Shown: positions 17,053 through 24,770, counted from the stretch's first letter. The stretch: DNA of 64,000 bases from Streptomyces sp. MA5143a (GCF_900290235.1 NZ_OLMK01000017.1:48245-112244), one strand, 5' to 3'. The notes: generated by a model from the letters alone, not told the origin. Translations and numbers: made by a program.

Positions 17053-17250
17053 GGGGGTGCGGGTGGGTTCGGCGGGTGCGGGTGCCTTGTGGTTTCTCGC
17101 GCAGTTCCCCGCGCCCCTGAAGGCTTCGGGCCTGCGGCCCGGCCTTCAGCCCGAAAAGCACGGGGCCCAGCCCCGGTCGCGTTTCAGGGGCGCGGGGAAC
17201 TGCGCGACCAGCCCCCACCGACCCGCACCCGCCGAACCCACCCGCACACC
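17053..17250. repeat. Long palindromic intergenic repeat, copy 1
   Basis: Large dyad-symmetric element after the HTH_42 gene. Inner arms GCGCAGTTCCCCGCGCCC (from 17099, 23 bp, ending TGAA) and its exact reverse complement at 17183-17205. Outer arms, approximate, are GGTGCGGGTGGGTTCGGCG from 17056 and CGCCGAACCCACCCGCAC near 17230. The centre (17122-17182) has further GC-rich inverted words. The same inner arm occurs again at 27370-27393. I recognise it as a very common Streptomyces intergenic repeat. It also serves as a candidate terminator between convergent genes. Confidence 0.88.
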
Positions 17251-17300
17251 GGACCGCGGTGCCGGGCGCCCCAAAAGAAGCGGCGCCCGGCACCCCCGGC

Positions 17301-17948
17301 TCACTTGGGCGGGCACTCCTTCCACGCCAGGTGGTAGATCGTGCTGATGTCGCCGTCCGTCGAGTCCATCGTCATGAAGCTCGTGCTGCTCGCCGGCGAC
17401 GAACCCCGGCTGACACGCAGCTCCGTGTTGATGTTGAAGTTGCGTTCGACACCGCACGGCGCCCACACCAGCTGGCCCCAGTCGGTCTCGTCCGTGGCCT
17501 GCCAGTTGTCCTCGCGCGGGCCGTTGAAGACGTGGGTGCGGGCGGCCGTGTCCGGGGAGCCCTGGAAGTAATACGAGGCCTTCTGCGTGCCGCTGGCGCC
17601 GCGTTGGAGTGAGGCGAAGCCTCGGTAGTCGACGCTCGCGATGGCGTACGTGAAGCCGCCCGGCACATGAACCCTCAGGTTGAGCTGGCAGTTCTTGCGG
17701 AACGCCGTGGAGGGCGCGCCGCCGCCGACCTGGGCGAGGTAGTCGCTGTAGGTCACGGTGAACGCGGTGTTGTCCGGGGAGACGGCGACCGCCGTCGTGC
17801 CCTGGGGACAGCCGGAGCCGTTCACCGTGGCGACCTTGATGATGATCTTGTCCGGCGGCGGGTTGTCGAAGGGATCCGTCGCGTGCGCGGGAAGCGCTCC
17901 GGCGAACAGGGCGGCCACGGCGCCACCCAGGAGGAGACCACGAACCAT
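17301..17948 (-). CDS. DUF4360 secreted protein
   Basis: 215-aa exported protein. Sec signal peptide MVRGLLLGGAVAALFAGALP with cleavage likely after AHA. The mature part has the DUF4360 pattern: IIIKVATVNGSGCPQGTTAV, VTYSDYLAQVGGG, RKNCQLNLRVHVPGGFTYAI, DYRGFASLQRGASGTQKASYY. Four Cys probably form disulfides. Function unknown. Start ATG 17948 was chosen over several upstream in-frame ATGs because GGGAG lies 8 bases before it and the signal peptide begins there. Confidence 0.85.
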   Translation of the reverse strand: MVRGLLLGGAVAALFAGALPAHATDPFDNPPPDKIIIKVATVNGSGCPQGTTAVAVSPDNTAFTVTYSDYLAQVGGGAPSTAFRKNCQLNLRVHVPGGFTYAIASVDYRGFASLQRGASGTQKASYYFQGSPDTAARTHVFNGPREDNWQATDETDWGQLVWAPCGVERNFNINTELRVSRGSSPASSTSFMTMDSTDGDISTIYHLAWKECPPK

Positions 17949-18262
17949 GGGGGGTTCTCCCATCATAGGCATGCACATGTCAATAGACATGCGCGACGTC
18001 CCCGCACACCTGTGAAAGAGCTGTGAAGGCTGCGGGGCGACCGCATCGTATGGACCCCTGGCGGGCACGGCTAGAGCGATCTCCGGCCAACCCTGGCGGC
18101 CGGAGATCGCCCTTTTCCAAGACCCCCGCCCCCAGCACCGCCGACGCGCCGTTTCCACCCCGGCGATCCCCCGCGCCCCGCGGCGATCCACGGTCCCAAC
18201 GCACCGGTGCCGCCCACCCCGAGGGGCGGACGGCACCGGAAGGCCGAGTCAGCGGGCCGGCG
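17949..18262. other. Intergenic region upstream of the DUF4360 gene
   Basis: About 314 bases between two leftward genes. It contains a strong hairpin (18076-18110), a weaker one (18204-18239) and, near the DUF4360 start, a CATGTC-n4-GACATG dyad at about 17976-17991 that could be an operator. No gene seen. Confidence 0.45.
18076..18110. terminator. Terminator hairpin
   Basis: 13-bp perfect stem (GCGATCTCCGGCC at 18076-18088 with 18098-18110), 9-base loop, followed on the plus strand by CCTTTTCC. Together with the CCGGTGCCG/CGGCACCGG pair at 18204-18239 it separates the leftward 104-aa gene from the DUF4360 gene. Confidence 0.75.
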
Positions 18263-18577
18263 TCAGCGGCAGTACCGCATCAGCGCCCGGACCATGTGGC
18301 ACGTGGTGTCCGACGGCGGGTGCACACCGATCACCTCGGCGGTGGTCCGGATCGTCTCGTTGCGCGCCTGGTTCGGCATGTAGACACCGGAGTCCAGCAG
18401 GGCGATGGCCAGACGCATCGCCTTCAGACGCCGGTTGTGCGTGATGTACCACTCCCGCGGACGGCCCGGCGGCAGTGTGTGCTTCACGACGGGCTCGTAC
18501 GGCAGGTCGAGCAGGACGGGATGCTTGACGGTTGACTGGGTGGGCAGCGGCTTCGACTTCAATGCGGCAGCGGGCAC
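18263..18577 (-). CDS. Conserved hypothetical, about 104 aa
   Basis: Soluble protein without signal peptide or membrane helix. Pro/Lys-rich N-terminus (KSKPLPTQSTVKHPVLLDLP), then GRPREWYITHNRRLKAMRLAIALLDSG, MPNQARNETIRTTAEVIG and a short C-terminus with two Cys (SDTTCHMVRALMRYC). AGGAGG at 18584-18589 abuts ATG at 18583 with no spacing, while GTG at 18577 is 6 bases away, so the GTG start is preferred. The helical middle with Arg/Asn could be nucleic-acid binding. No family recognised. Confidence 0.72.
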   Translation of the reverse strand: MPAAALKSKPLPTQSTVKHPVLLDLPYEPVVKHTLPPGRPREWYITHNRRLKAMRLAIALLDSGVYMPNQARNETIRTTAEVIGVHPPSDTTCHMVRALMRYCR

Positions 18578-18782
18578 GGACATCCTCCTGTCGCGGTCTG
18601 GGCGCCGCCGGAAATCCCCCGTCGGCCACCCTCGAACACTGCTTCTATTTTACTACCCCCCACTGACAATCGCCCCTGGCCAGAAGGCGTTTGAGTCGTT
18701 CTGTGACAGGGGTGGAACACGGGTTTTCGAGGGCCCCGGGACGCCCTCCGGCAGGCCGGGAGCAGTTGGCTACGGTGGGGCC

Positions 18783-19142
18783 ATGGAGATCTGGATCAAC
18801 CCGGCCTGTTCCAAGTGCCGCAGCGCCATCAGCCTGCTCGACGCGGAGGGTGCCGACTACACCGTCCGCCGCTATCTGGAGGACGTCCCGAGCGAGGACG
18901 AGATCCGTGGGGTCCTCGACCGGCTCGGGCTCGAACCGTGGGACATCACCCGCACCCAGGAGGCCGCCGCGAAGGAGCTCGGCCTCAAGGAGTGGGCGCG
19001 GGACGCCGCCACGCGCGACCGGTGGATCGCGGCCCTCGCCGAGCACCCGAAGCTGATCCAGCGGCCCATCATCACCGCGGAGGACGGTACGGCGGTGGTG
19101 GCCCGCACGGAGGAGGCGGTACGGGACGCGCTGTCGCGGTAG
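18783..19142 (+). CDS. ArsC/Spx family glutaredoxin-fold protein (arsenate reductase-like)
   Basis: 119-aa thioredoxin-fold protein of the ArsC/Spx/YfgD family. The redox motif is CSKC (Cys9, Cys12) in WINPACSKCRSAISLL; KELGLKEWARD and HPKLIQRPIITAEDG are the usual C-terminal block with the conserved Arg-Pro. Classical ArsC has a single catalytic Cys in CGTSR; the CxxC form seen here is nearer to Spx-like or YfgD-like reductases, so arsenate reduction is not assured. ATG at 18783. No ars genes adjacent. Confidence 0.85.
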   Translation: MEIWINPACSKCRSAISLLDAEGADYTVRRYLEDVPSEDEIRGVLDRLGLEPWDITRTQEAAAKELGLKEWARDAATRDRWIAALAEHPKLIQRPIITAEDGTAVVARTEEAVRDALSR

Positions 19143-19213
19143 GCGCAGCCTCGACCGCCCCACCCCCGACCGCCCCCGACTCATGTGTGACGCAGGTTAC
19201 TTCGGAGACTGGC

Positions 19214-19230
19214 GTAACCGTTGAGTAACC
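19214..19230 (+). promoter_or_regulatory. Tandem GTAACC direct repeat (possible MtrA-type site)
   Basis: GTAACC at 19214-19219 and again at 19225-19230, 11 bp apart, one helical turn. A reverse copy GGTTAC lies at 19195-19200. Spaced direct repeats of this kind are typical of OmpR-family regulators; in Streptomyces the cell-wall regulator MtrA uses GTAAC-like repeats. It lies 57 bp before the secreted-protein gene at 19287. Confidence 0.5.
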
Positions 19231-19286
19231 TCGTTCGGTATCTCGTACATAGCGGCGTACGCTCCCCTACCTCTCAGGAGGCGCGA

Positions 19287-20000
19287 ATGTCGCGCAGGAG
19301 AACTCTCAGTACGAAGAAGAAGATCGCGCTGTTCGTCAGTGCGGCGGCGGTGGCGGGTGGCGGGGCCTTCACCATGGCGGCCACCTCGAACGCGGCGCAG
19401 ACCGCGGCGGATTCCAGCGTCTGCCAGGGTCTCGCCACCGCGCTCGGCAACAACCAGAAGTTCATCGACGGCCAGCGGGCCGCCCCGGACGCGCAGTCCG
19501 AGGCACGGATCGCCAACCGCGAGGCCGTCATCAAGCAGATCAAGGTGCAGCAGGAAGCGTCCGGCTGTGTGGTCGGGGAGTCGGCTCAGGGCTCCCAGGC
19601 GGCACAGCCCGCGCAGCCCGGCGGCGCGGAGACCGGGGGGTCGGCTCAGGACCCCCAGGGCGACGAGGCCGCAGGGAACGCGGGCGGCGCCGGGAACGCG
19701 GGTAACGCCGACGGTGCCGGCGACGCGGGCGGCGACGGCGGTGCCGGGGGCGGCCAGCAGGTCTGCAACGGGTCCACCGTCACGCTCTCCGGTGAGGGCG
19801 GCGCCCCGGCCGCGTCCAGCAACCAGTTCCCGGCCGGAACGAAGCTGAAGGTGACCAACCTGGACAACAACAAGTCCACGACCGTGGAGGTCACCTCGGT
19901 CTCCGGCAGCTGTGTCCTGCTGAACAACTCCGCGTTCGAGCAGGTCAGGGAGCCCGGCAAGTTCCTGATCCGCCGGGCGCTGATCGAGAAGGTCGGCTAG
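19287..20000 (+). CDS. Secreted protein with Cys-bounded helical region and double-psi-barrel-like C-terminus
   Basis: 237 aa. Signal sequence at residues 1-37 (basic MSRRRTLSTKKK, then IALFVSAAAVAGGGAF, cleavage near NAA). A helical segment lies between two Cys (VCQGLATALGNN ... EASGC). A long Gly/Asn/Ala/Asp-rich linker follows, then a compact C-terminal domain: FPAGTKLKVTNLDNNKST, VEVTSVSGSCVLLNNSAFEQV, FLIRRALIEKV. The last domain resembles RlpA/DPBB folds (GTKVRVTNLDNG... IDLS..AF) but this is from memory of the pattern. Likely acts in the cell wall. ATG with AGGAGG 6 bases upstream. Confidence 0.8.
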   Translation: MSRRRTLSTKKKIALFVSAAAVAGGGAFTMAATSNAAQTAADSSVCQGLATALGNNQKFIDGQRAAPDAQSEARIANREAVIKQIKVQQEASGCVVGESAQGSQAAQPAQPGGAETGGSAQDPQGDEAAGNAGGAGNAGNADGAGDAGGDGGAGGGQQVCNGSTVTLSGEGGAPAASSNQFPAGTKLKVTNLDNNKSTTVEVTSVSGSCVLLNNSAFEQVREPGKFLIRRALIEKVG

Positions 20001-20356
20001 AACGACGACGGCCGGCCCCGCTGTTCCCGCCGGGGAGCAGCGGGGCCGGCCCCGTCGCGGGTCCGGCCGAGCCGGGTCGGGGGTCGGCCACCGTACGGAG
20101 GGGGTGGCCGGCCTCGCGACTCCGGTTCGAACTCGGTCCGCACCGTGCCCGATTCGCGAATCGGAACCGGACGCGCGGGTGGTGACTGCCGCGTCCGACC
20201 GGCGTCCGCGCGCTGCTCGACCGGGTGGAGCGGATCAGACCGGTCCGGCGGGTGGGCGGGGCACCCACGACCGGCGGCCGACCCGTCGCTGGTGCGAACA
20301 CTCTCAGGAAAGGCCGTCGGAGCTCCGGGGCGTGAACCGCACCACAGCGATGCCCG
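20001..20356. other. Intergenic region before glnII
   Basis: Starts with a terminator hairpin (20010-20051). The remaining 300 bases contain a TTCGCGAA-centred palindrome near 20153-20162 (GATTCGCGAATC) and lead into the GlnR-type site. No credible gene; open frames here have no ribosome binding site. Confidence 0.5.
20010..20051 (+). terminator. Terminator hairpin after the secreted-protein gene
   Basis: 14-bp perfect stem (GGCCGGCCCCGCTG at 20010-20023 with 20038-20051) and 14-base loop, 9 bp after the stop codon. Confidence 0.82.
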
Positions 20357-20394
20357 GTAACACGGGGTTCACATGCGAGCAATGATCGGGAAAT
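20357..20394 (+). promoter_or_regulatory. GlnR-type binding site upstream of glnII
   Basis: Four half-sites at 11-bp phase: GTAAC (20357), TTCAC (20368), GCAAT (20379), GAAAT (20390), following gTnAc-n6-GaAAc twice. The two inner half-sites are degenerate, so affinity may be lower than at glnA. About 100 bp before the glnII start, the same distance as at glnA. Confidence 0.8.
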
Positions 20395-20495
20395 CGCATG
20401 TTGACAGGCTGCCCGGCATCAGCGCGGCGTTTCAGTGCCGCAGCGCCGCAGCACCCGCACATGCGCCTAGTGACCCACCCCGAAGGATGTGTCCC

Positions 20496-21527
20496 GTGAC
20501 CTTCAAGGCTGAGTACATCTGGATCGACGGCACCGAGCCGACGGCCAAGCTCCGCTCCAAGACCAAGATCATCGCGGGTGAGCCCGCCGGTCTGGACGCG
20601 CTGCCGATCTGGGGCTTCGACGGGTCCTCCACGAACCAGGCCGAGGGCCACTCCTCGGACCGTGTGCTCAAGCCGGTCTTCACCTGCCCCGACCCGATCC
20701 GCGGCGGCGACGACATCCTCGTCCTGTGCGAGGTCCTGAACATCGACTTCACCCCGCACGAGTCCAACACCCGTGCCGCGCTGCGTGAGGTCGCCGAGAA
20801 GTTCGCCGCTCAGGAGCCGATCTTCGGTATCGAGCAGGAGTACACCTTCTTCCAGGACGGCTACCCGCTCGGCTTCCCCAAGGGCGGCTTCCCGGCCCCG
20901 CAGGGCGGCTACTACTGCGGTGTCGGCGCCGACGAGATCTTCGGCCGTGAGGTCGTCGAGGCGCACCTGGAGAACTGCCTGGAGGCGGGTCTGGGTCTGT
21001 CCGGCATCAACGCCGAGGTCATGCCCGGCCAGTGGGAGTTCCAGGTCGGCCCGCTCTCCCCGCTCGAGGTCTCGGACCAGCTGTGGGTGGCCCGCTGGCT
21101 GCTCTACCGCACCGCCGAGGACTTCGGTGTCTCCGCCACCCTCGACCCCAAGCCGGTCAAGGGCGACTGGAACGGCGCCGGCGCGCACACCAACTTCTCC
21201 ACCAAGGCGATGCGCGAGGGCTACGACGCGATCATCACCGCGTGCGAGTCGCTCGGTGAGGGCTCGAAGCCGCTCGACCACGTCAAGAACTACGGCGCGG
21301 GCATCGACGACCGTCTGACGGGTCTGCACGAGACCGCCCCGTGGAACGAGTACTCCTACGGTGTCTCCAACCGTGGCGCCTCGGTGCGTATCCCGTGGCA
21401 GGTCGAGAAGGACGGCAAGGGCTACATCGAGGACCGCCGCCCGAACGCCAACGTCGACCCGTACGTCGTGACGCGGCTCATCGTCGACACCTGCTGCTCG
21501 GCGCTGGAGAAGGCCGGCCAGGTCTGA
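20496..21527 (+). CDS. glnII: Glutamine synthetase type II (eukaryotic-type)
   Basis: 343-aa GSII, the short octameric/decameric form found in eukaryotes, Streptomyces, Frankia and rhizobia. Begins MTFKAEYIWIDGT. Key blocks: PIWGFDGSSTNQAEG, FGIEQEYTFFQ (metal ligands), GINAEVMPGQWEFQVGP, NGAGAHTNFSTK (ATP site) and NRGASVRIPWQV. GSII lacks the adenylylation loop, so it escapes GlnE control. Start GTG at 20496; the frame could also begin three codons earlier with the ATG of GGATGTGTCCC. Transcription is predicted to be under GlnR. Confidence 0.97.
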   Translation: MTFKAEYIWIDGTEPTAKLRSKTKIIAGEPAGLDALPIWGFDGSSTNQAEGHSSDRVLKPVFTCPDPIRGGDDILVLCEVLNIDFTPHESNTRAALREVAEKFAAQEPIFGIEQEYTFFQDGYPLGFPKGGFPAPQGGYYCGVGADEIFGREVVEAHLENCLEAGLGLSGINAEVMPGQWEFQVGPLSPLEVSDQLWVARWLLYRTAEDFGVSATLDPKPVKGDWNGAGAHTNFSTKAMREGYDAIITACESLGEGSKPLDHVKNYGAGIDDRLTGLHETAPWNEYSYGVSNRGASVRIPWQVEKDGKGYIEDRRPNANVDPYVVTRLIVDTCCSALEKAGQV

Positions 21528-21552
21528 TCGGCCGCGCCTCGCGCGAAGCGTC

Positions 21553-21590
21553 CCGGAGGGCGTCCACCGTTCACGGTGGGCGCCCTCCGG
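21553..21590 (+). terminator. glnII terminator hairpin
   Basis: 17-bp stem with one wobble (21553-21569 with 21574-21590), 4-base TTCA loop, 25 bp after the glnII stop. Confidence 0.88.
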
Positions 21591-21621
21591 CGTTGTCGGT
21601 GGGGCGTGCGAGGGTGAGCGC

Positions 21622-22596
21622 ATGACGATCGACGGGGGCGGCACGGCCGCGGACGGCCTGGCCTCGGACGGCTTGGTGACGGACGGCCTGGCCATCAAGG
21701 TGAAGACGGAGAACTGGCAGGAGCACGCCCGGATCACGGCCGGGGAGCTGCGGGAGCTGGTGGGCCGGATCGGCGGCGCGGACGACCGGTTCCTCGTCGT
21801 GCAGCGGATCCCGGACGTGCCGGACGTCTTCGTCCAGGTGTGGCACGAGCACGGCAGCGGGGAGTACCAGCTGGAGCACCGGGAGGGCCGCGACCGGTTC
21901 TTCGGGACGGTCCTCGCCGACCGGGAGCGGGTCGCCGAGGCGATGACCGGGTGGGCACGGCGGGCGGACGGCTGGGACAGCGGCATCGACTGGACCCCGC
22001 TCGACCACGACCCGCCCACGGACGTGCCGGAACTCCCGGACGCGGTACGGGAACAGGTCGAGGAGCGGGTGCGGGTCCTGCTGGCCTGCGGGTACGACGA
22101 CCGGGCGCGGCTCACCGAGGCCGCCGAGGACTACCTGGTCGAGGGCGACGACCGGCCCGTCTCCCCCGCGCAGGCCCGCCGGCTCGTGGACCGGCTGTGG
22201 ACGGAGCGGCTCGCGGAGCAGGAGACCTGGGAGGGCACCACCGATCCCGAGCGGATCACCCGCGCGTTCACGGCACTCGGGGCCGCCGGGATCACCGCCC
22301 GGGAGAACTTCACCTGCTGCCGCACCTGCGGTATCGGTGAGATGGGCGGCGAGAGCACCGACGGCGACCGGGGCTTCGTGTTCTTCCACACCCAGTGCAC
22401 CGAAGGCGCCGCCGCCGGACACGGATTGATGCTGCTGTACGGCGGGTTCGACGGGTCGGCCGCCACGACGACGTCCGTCGGGCACGAGGTCGTGGCGGCC
22501 CTCGCGGCGCAGGGACTGTCCGCCCAGTGGGACGGAGATCCCTCCAAGGCCATCACCGTCAGGCCCTTGGATTGGCGGAAACACCTGGTGGGATGA
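21622..22596 (+). CDS. DUF6891-like hypothetical protein
   Basis: 324-aa soluble protein. N-terminal half contains FLVVQRIPDVPDVFVQVWHEHGSGEYQLEHREG, a beta-rich stretch; the C-terminal half has a helical segment (RLVDRLWTERLAEQ), then FTCCRTCGIGEMG, a Cys cluster that could bind a metal, and a mixed alpha/beta end (GFVFFHTQCTEGAA, GLMLLYGGFDGS, HEVVAALAAQGL, WDGDPSKAITV). This matches, by memory, the DUF6891 family of actinobacteria. Function unknown. ATG at 21622. Confidence 0.78.
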   Translation: MTIDGGGTAADGLASDGLVTDGLAIKVKTENWQEHARITAGELRELVGRIGGADDRFLVVQRIPDVPDVFVQVWHEHGSGEYQLEHREGRDRFFGTVLADRERVAEAMTGWARRADGWDSGIDWTPLDHDPPTDVPELPDAVREQVEERVRVLLACGYDDRARLTEAAEDYLVEGDDRPVSPAQARRLVDRLWTERLAEQETWEGTTDPERITRAFTALGAAGITARENFTCCRTCGIGEMGGESTDGDRGFVFFHTQCTEGAAAGHGLMLLYGGFDGSAATTTSVGHEVVAALAAQGLSAQWDGDPSKAITVRPLDWRKHLVG

Positions 22597-22685
22597 GGTG
22601 GTGACCCGTCCGCGCTGGTTTGGGGAAGCGTCCGAGGAGTGAGAGCGGGGTCCTCTCGCGGGGCGGTGTCTGCTTCAATGGGGCC

Positions 22686-22808
22686 ATGGCCAGCTTCCAG
22701 AACAGCCGCGCGACGGGTCGCCACGACCTCGAGCCCTTCTGGCCTTCCCGTCAGCACCACGACTTCGACCGGGTGTGTTGCCGCGCGATGAACGCGCCGG
22801 CCCTCTAA
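22686..22808 (+). CDS. Possible Cys-containing leader peptide (40 aa)
   Basis: Short ORF ending ...RQHHDFDRVCCRAMNAPAL. The stretch H-H-D-F-D-R-V-C-C resembles the His-Asp-Leu-x-Arg-Val pattern of Cys-rich leader peptides found upstream of actinobacterial sulfur genes, which regulate by ribosome stalling. It ends 120 bp before the winged-helix gene, and the gap can form two mutually exclusive hairpins. Against: no clear ribosome binding site before ATG 22686, and no obvious sulfur gene follows. The frame is open upstream to 22620 (TTG). Real gene status uncertain. Confidence 0.45.
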   Translation: MASFQNSRATGRHDLEPFWPSRQHHDFDRVCCRAMNAPAL

Positions 22809-22828
22809 AGCCGCACACCCCGGCCTTC

Positions 22829-22888
22829 GGTCGGCGCGACACGACGTACGTCCCTCGGCGGAGCCGACCACGAACTCGGTCGCCGAGG
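22829..22888 (+). promoter_or_regulatory. Attenuator-like pair of competing hairpins
   Basis: Stem A: GGTCGGC (22829-22835) with GCCGACC (22863-22869). Stem B: CCTCGGCG (22853-22860) with CGCCGAGG (22881-22888). The left arm of B lies inside the loop of A, so the two cannot form together except as a pseudoknot. This architecture between a short ORF and a regulator gene suggests attenuation, though stems of this size also arise by chance in GC-rich DNA. Confidence 0.4.
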
Positions 22889-22928
22889 TTTCCCGGACGA
22901 ACCTCTCGCGCGAAAGAGCTGACCTCTC

Positions 22929-23564
22929 ATGGCGAACACCCGTTCTCTCTCGACCGCTGCCACCCTCACCGCCGCACCGGGACCCGCCCCGGCCGCCGCC
23001 CCCTCCGCCACCGGTTCGTCCCGCCACCGGCTGCGTGCCGTGGGCCGGGACGAGGTGGTCGACGTCGCGGACTTCCTGCCGCCGGGCACCACCTGGCTGC
23101 CCGCGCCCCAGCACACCCTGCCCACGCTTCCGGGTCAGCCGCCGATGGTCGGCTATCTGGTCCTCGTACCGGCCGACCGGCAGCCGCCGTTGCTGCCGTT
23201 CGCCGTCGCGGGGGCGGGGCCGGCCGACAGCGCGGGCCCCGAGGCCGCCGTGCCGGGCGACGGATCCGGCGACGAACTGGTCCGTGTCGACACCGTGCGG
23301 CGCACCGCCCAGGTGAACGGGCGGCCCCTCGATCTGACCTACCTGGAGTTCGAACTCCTCGCGCATCTCGTGGCGCATCCCCACCGGGTCCACACCCGCG
23401 ACCAGTTGGTCACCACGGTGTGGGGCTACGGGCATGTGGGCGACGGGCGGACCGTCGACGTCCACATCGCCCGGCTGCGCCGCAAGCTGGGCGCCGAGTT
23501 CCGTCAGGCGATCCAGACCGTACGGCGGGTCGGCTACAAGTACGCGCCGCCGCTGGCCCGTTGA
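22929..23564 (+). CDS. Winged-helix DNA-binding protein, OmpR/PhoB type without receiver domain
   Basis: 211 aa. The C-terminal 90 residues form a Trans_reg_C winged helix: LDLTYLEFELLAHLVAHPHRV, RDQLVTTVWGYG, GRTVDVHIARLRRKLG and IQTVRRVGYKY. The N-terminal about 115 residues are Ala/Pro-rich followed by VVDVADFLPPGTTWLPAP and MVGYLVLVPAD; no DD...D...K receiver pattern is seen, so it is not a classical response regulator. Its own effector input is unknown. ATG at 22929 with a weak GAAAGAG site. A possible leader-peptide region precedes it. Confidence 0.85.
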   Translation: MANTRSLSTAATLTAAPGPAPAAAPSATGSSRHRLRAVGRDEVVDVADFLPPGTTWLPAPQHTLPTLPGQPPMVGYLVLVPADRQPPLLPFAVAGAGPADSAGPEAAVPGDGSGDELVRVDTVRRTAQVNGRPLDLTYLEFELLAHLVAHPHRVHTRDQLVTTVWGYGHVGDGRTVDVHIARLRRKLGAEFRQAIQTVRRVGYKYAPPLAR

Positions 23565-23666
23565 CCTCGGCTCCGCCCGGCCCGTCGACGGTGCCGGCCG
23601 GCGGGCGGATCTTCTGAGAGCAGAGCACCGTTCCGTACGGGGCGCCCGGCGGGCAGAGTCGGCGGT

Positions 23667-24689
23667 ATGAGACTTCTGATGCTGGGTGGTACGGAGTTCG
23701 CGGGTCGCGCCGTCGTGGAGTCGGCGCTGGCCCGCGGCTGGGAGGTGACCGTCTTCCACCGGGGACGGCACGAACCCCCCGCCGGGGTGCGGTCGTTGCT
23801 GGGCGACCGCACCGCTCCGGACGGGCTCGCGGCGCTCGTCGACGCCTCCGCCGCCGTCGCCGCCTCCGGCGAGGGCGGGTGGGATGTCGTCGTCGACACC
23901 TGGTCGGCGGCGCCGCGAGCCGTCCGGGACACGGCCCGCCTGCTGGCCGGTACGGCCGGACGGTATGTGTATGTGTCGAGTTGCTCCGTGTACGCCTGGC
24001 CGCCGGCCGCCGGGTCCGACGAGAGCGCGCCGGTGGTGCGGGGCGCGGCGGCGGACGCCGGGCAGACGGACTACGCCCGCGACAAACGGGGCGGGGAGCT
24101 GGCCGCCGTCGAGGCGTTCGGCGCGAACCGGTCGCTCCTGGTCCGGGCCGGACTGATCCTCGGGCCGTACGAGAACGTCGGGCGTCTGCCGTGGTGGCTG
24201 GGCCGGGTCGCCCGGGGCGGGCCGGTGCTGGCGCCCGGACCGCGTGACCTCCCCCTGCAGTACATAGACGTCCGCGATCTCGCGGGCTGGGTCCTCGACG
24301 CCGTGGAGCGGGGGGCGAGCGGGGCGTACGACGTCGTCGGGCCGCCGGGGACGACGACGATGGGGGAACTCCTCGACGCGTGTGTGCGGGTGACGGGCGG
24401 ACCGGCGGACCTGCGGTGGACCCCGGCCGAGGCGGTGCTCGGGGCGGGGATCGAGCCGTGGACGCAGTTGCCCGTGTGGGTGCCGGAGGGCAGCGACCTC
24501 CATGGGGCGCTGCACGGGAGGGACGTCTCCCGTGCCGTACGGGAAGGACTGCGGTGCCGGGGTGTCGAGGAGACCGTGCGGGACACCTGGGAGTGGTTGC
24601 TGGGCCTCGGCGGGGTCGCGCCGCAGCGGCCCGACCGGCCCGCGGTGGGGCTCGACCCGGAGGTTGAGGCCAAGGTGCTGGGCGTGTAG
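23667..24689 (+). CDS. NAD-dependent epimerase/dehydratase
   Basis: 340-aa extended SDR. The nucleotide-binding motif is LMLGGTEFAGRAVVE at residues 4-18; YVSSCSVYAW and the catalytic-type YARDKRGGE (YxxxK) follow, then LLVRAGLILGPYENVGRLPWW and LQYIDVRDLAGWVLDAVE. It resembles the reductase/epimerase group that includes plant CSP41-like proteins. Substrate unknown. ATG at 23667, 102 bp after the winged-helix gene on the same strand. A CTGC microsatellite follows the stop codon. Confidence 0.85.
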   Translation: MRLLMLGGTEFAGRAVVESALARGWEVTVFHRGRHEPPAGVRSLLGDRTAPDGLAALVDASAAVAASGEGGWDVVVDTWSAAPRAVRDTARLLAGTAGRYVYVSSCSVYAWPPAAGSDESAPVVRGAAADAGQTDYARDKRGGELAAVEAFGANRSLLVRAGLILGPYENVGRLPWWLGRVARGGPVLAPGPRDLPLQYIDVRDLAGWVLDAVERGASGAYDVVGPPGTTTMGELLDACVRVTGGPADLRWTPAEAVLGAGIEPWTQLPVWVPEGSDLHGALHGRDVSRAVREGLRCRGVEETVRDTWEWLLGLGGVAPQRPDRPAVGLDPEVEAKVLGV

Positions 24690-24729
24690 GGGGTGTGCGG
24701 GGCGCGGCCGGGGAGCCGGCCGCCGTCCG

Positions 24730-24770
<41 letters not shown>

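Noticed and set aside
17089..17347. Small ORFs inside the palindromic repeat
   Set aside because: Their translations are the stereotyped readings of the common intergenic repeat and have no start signals.
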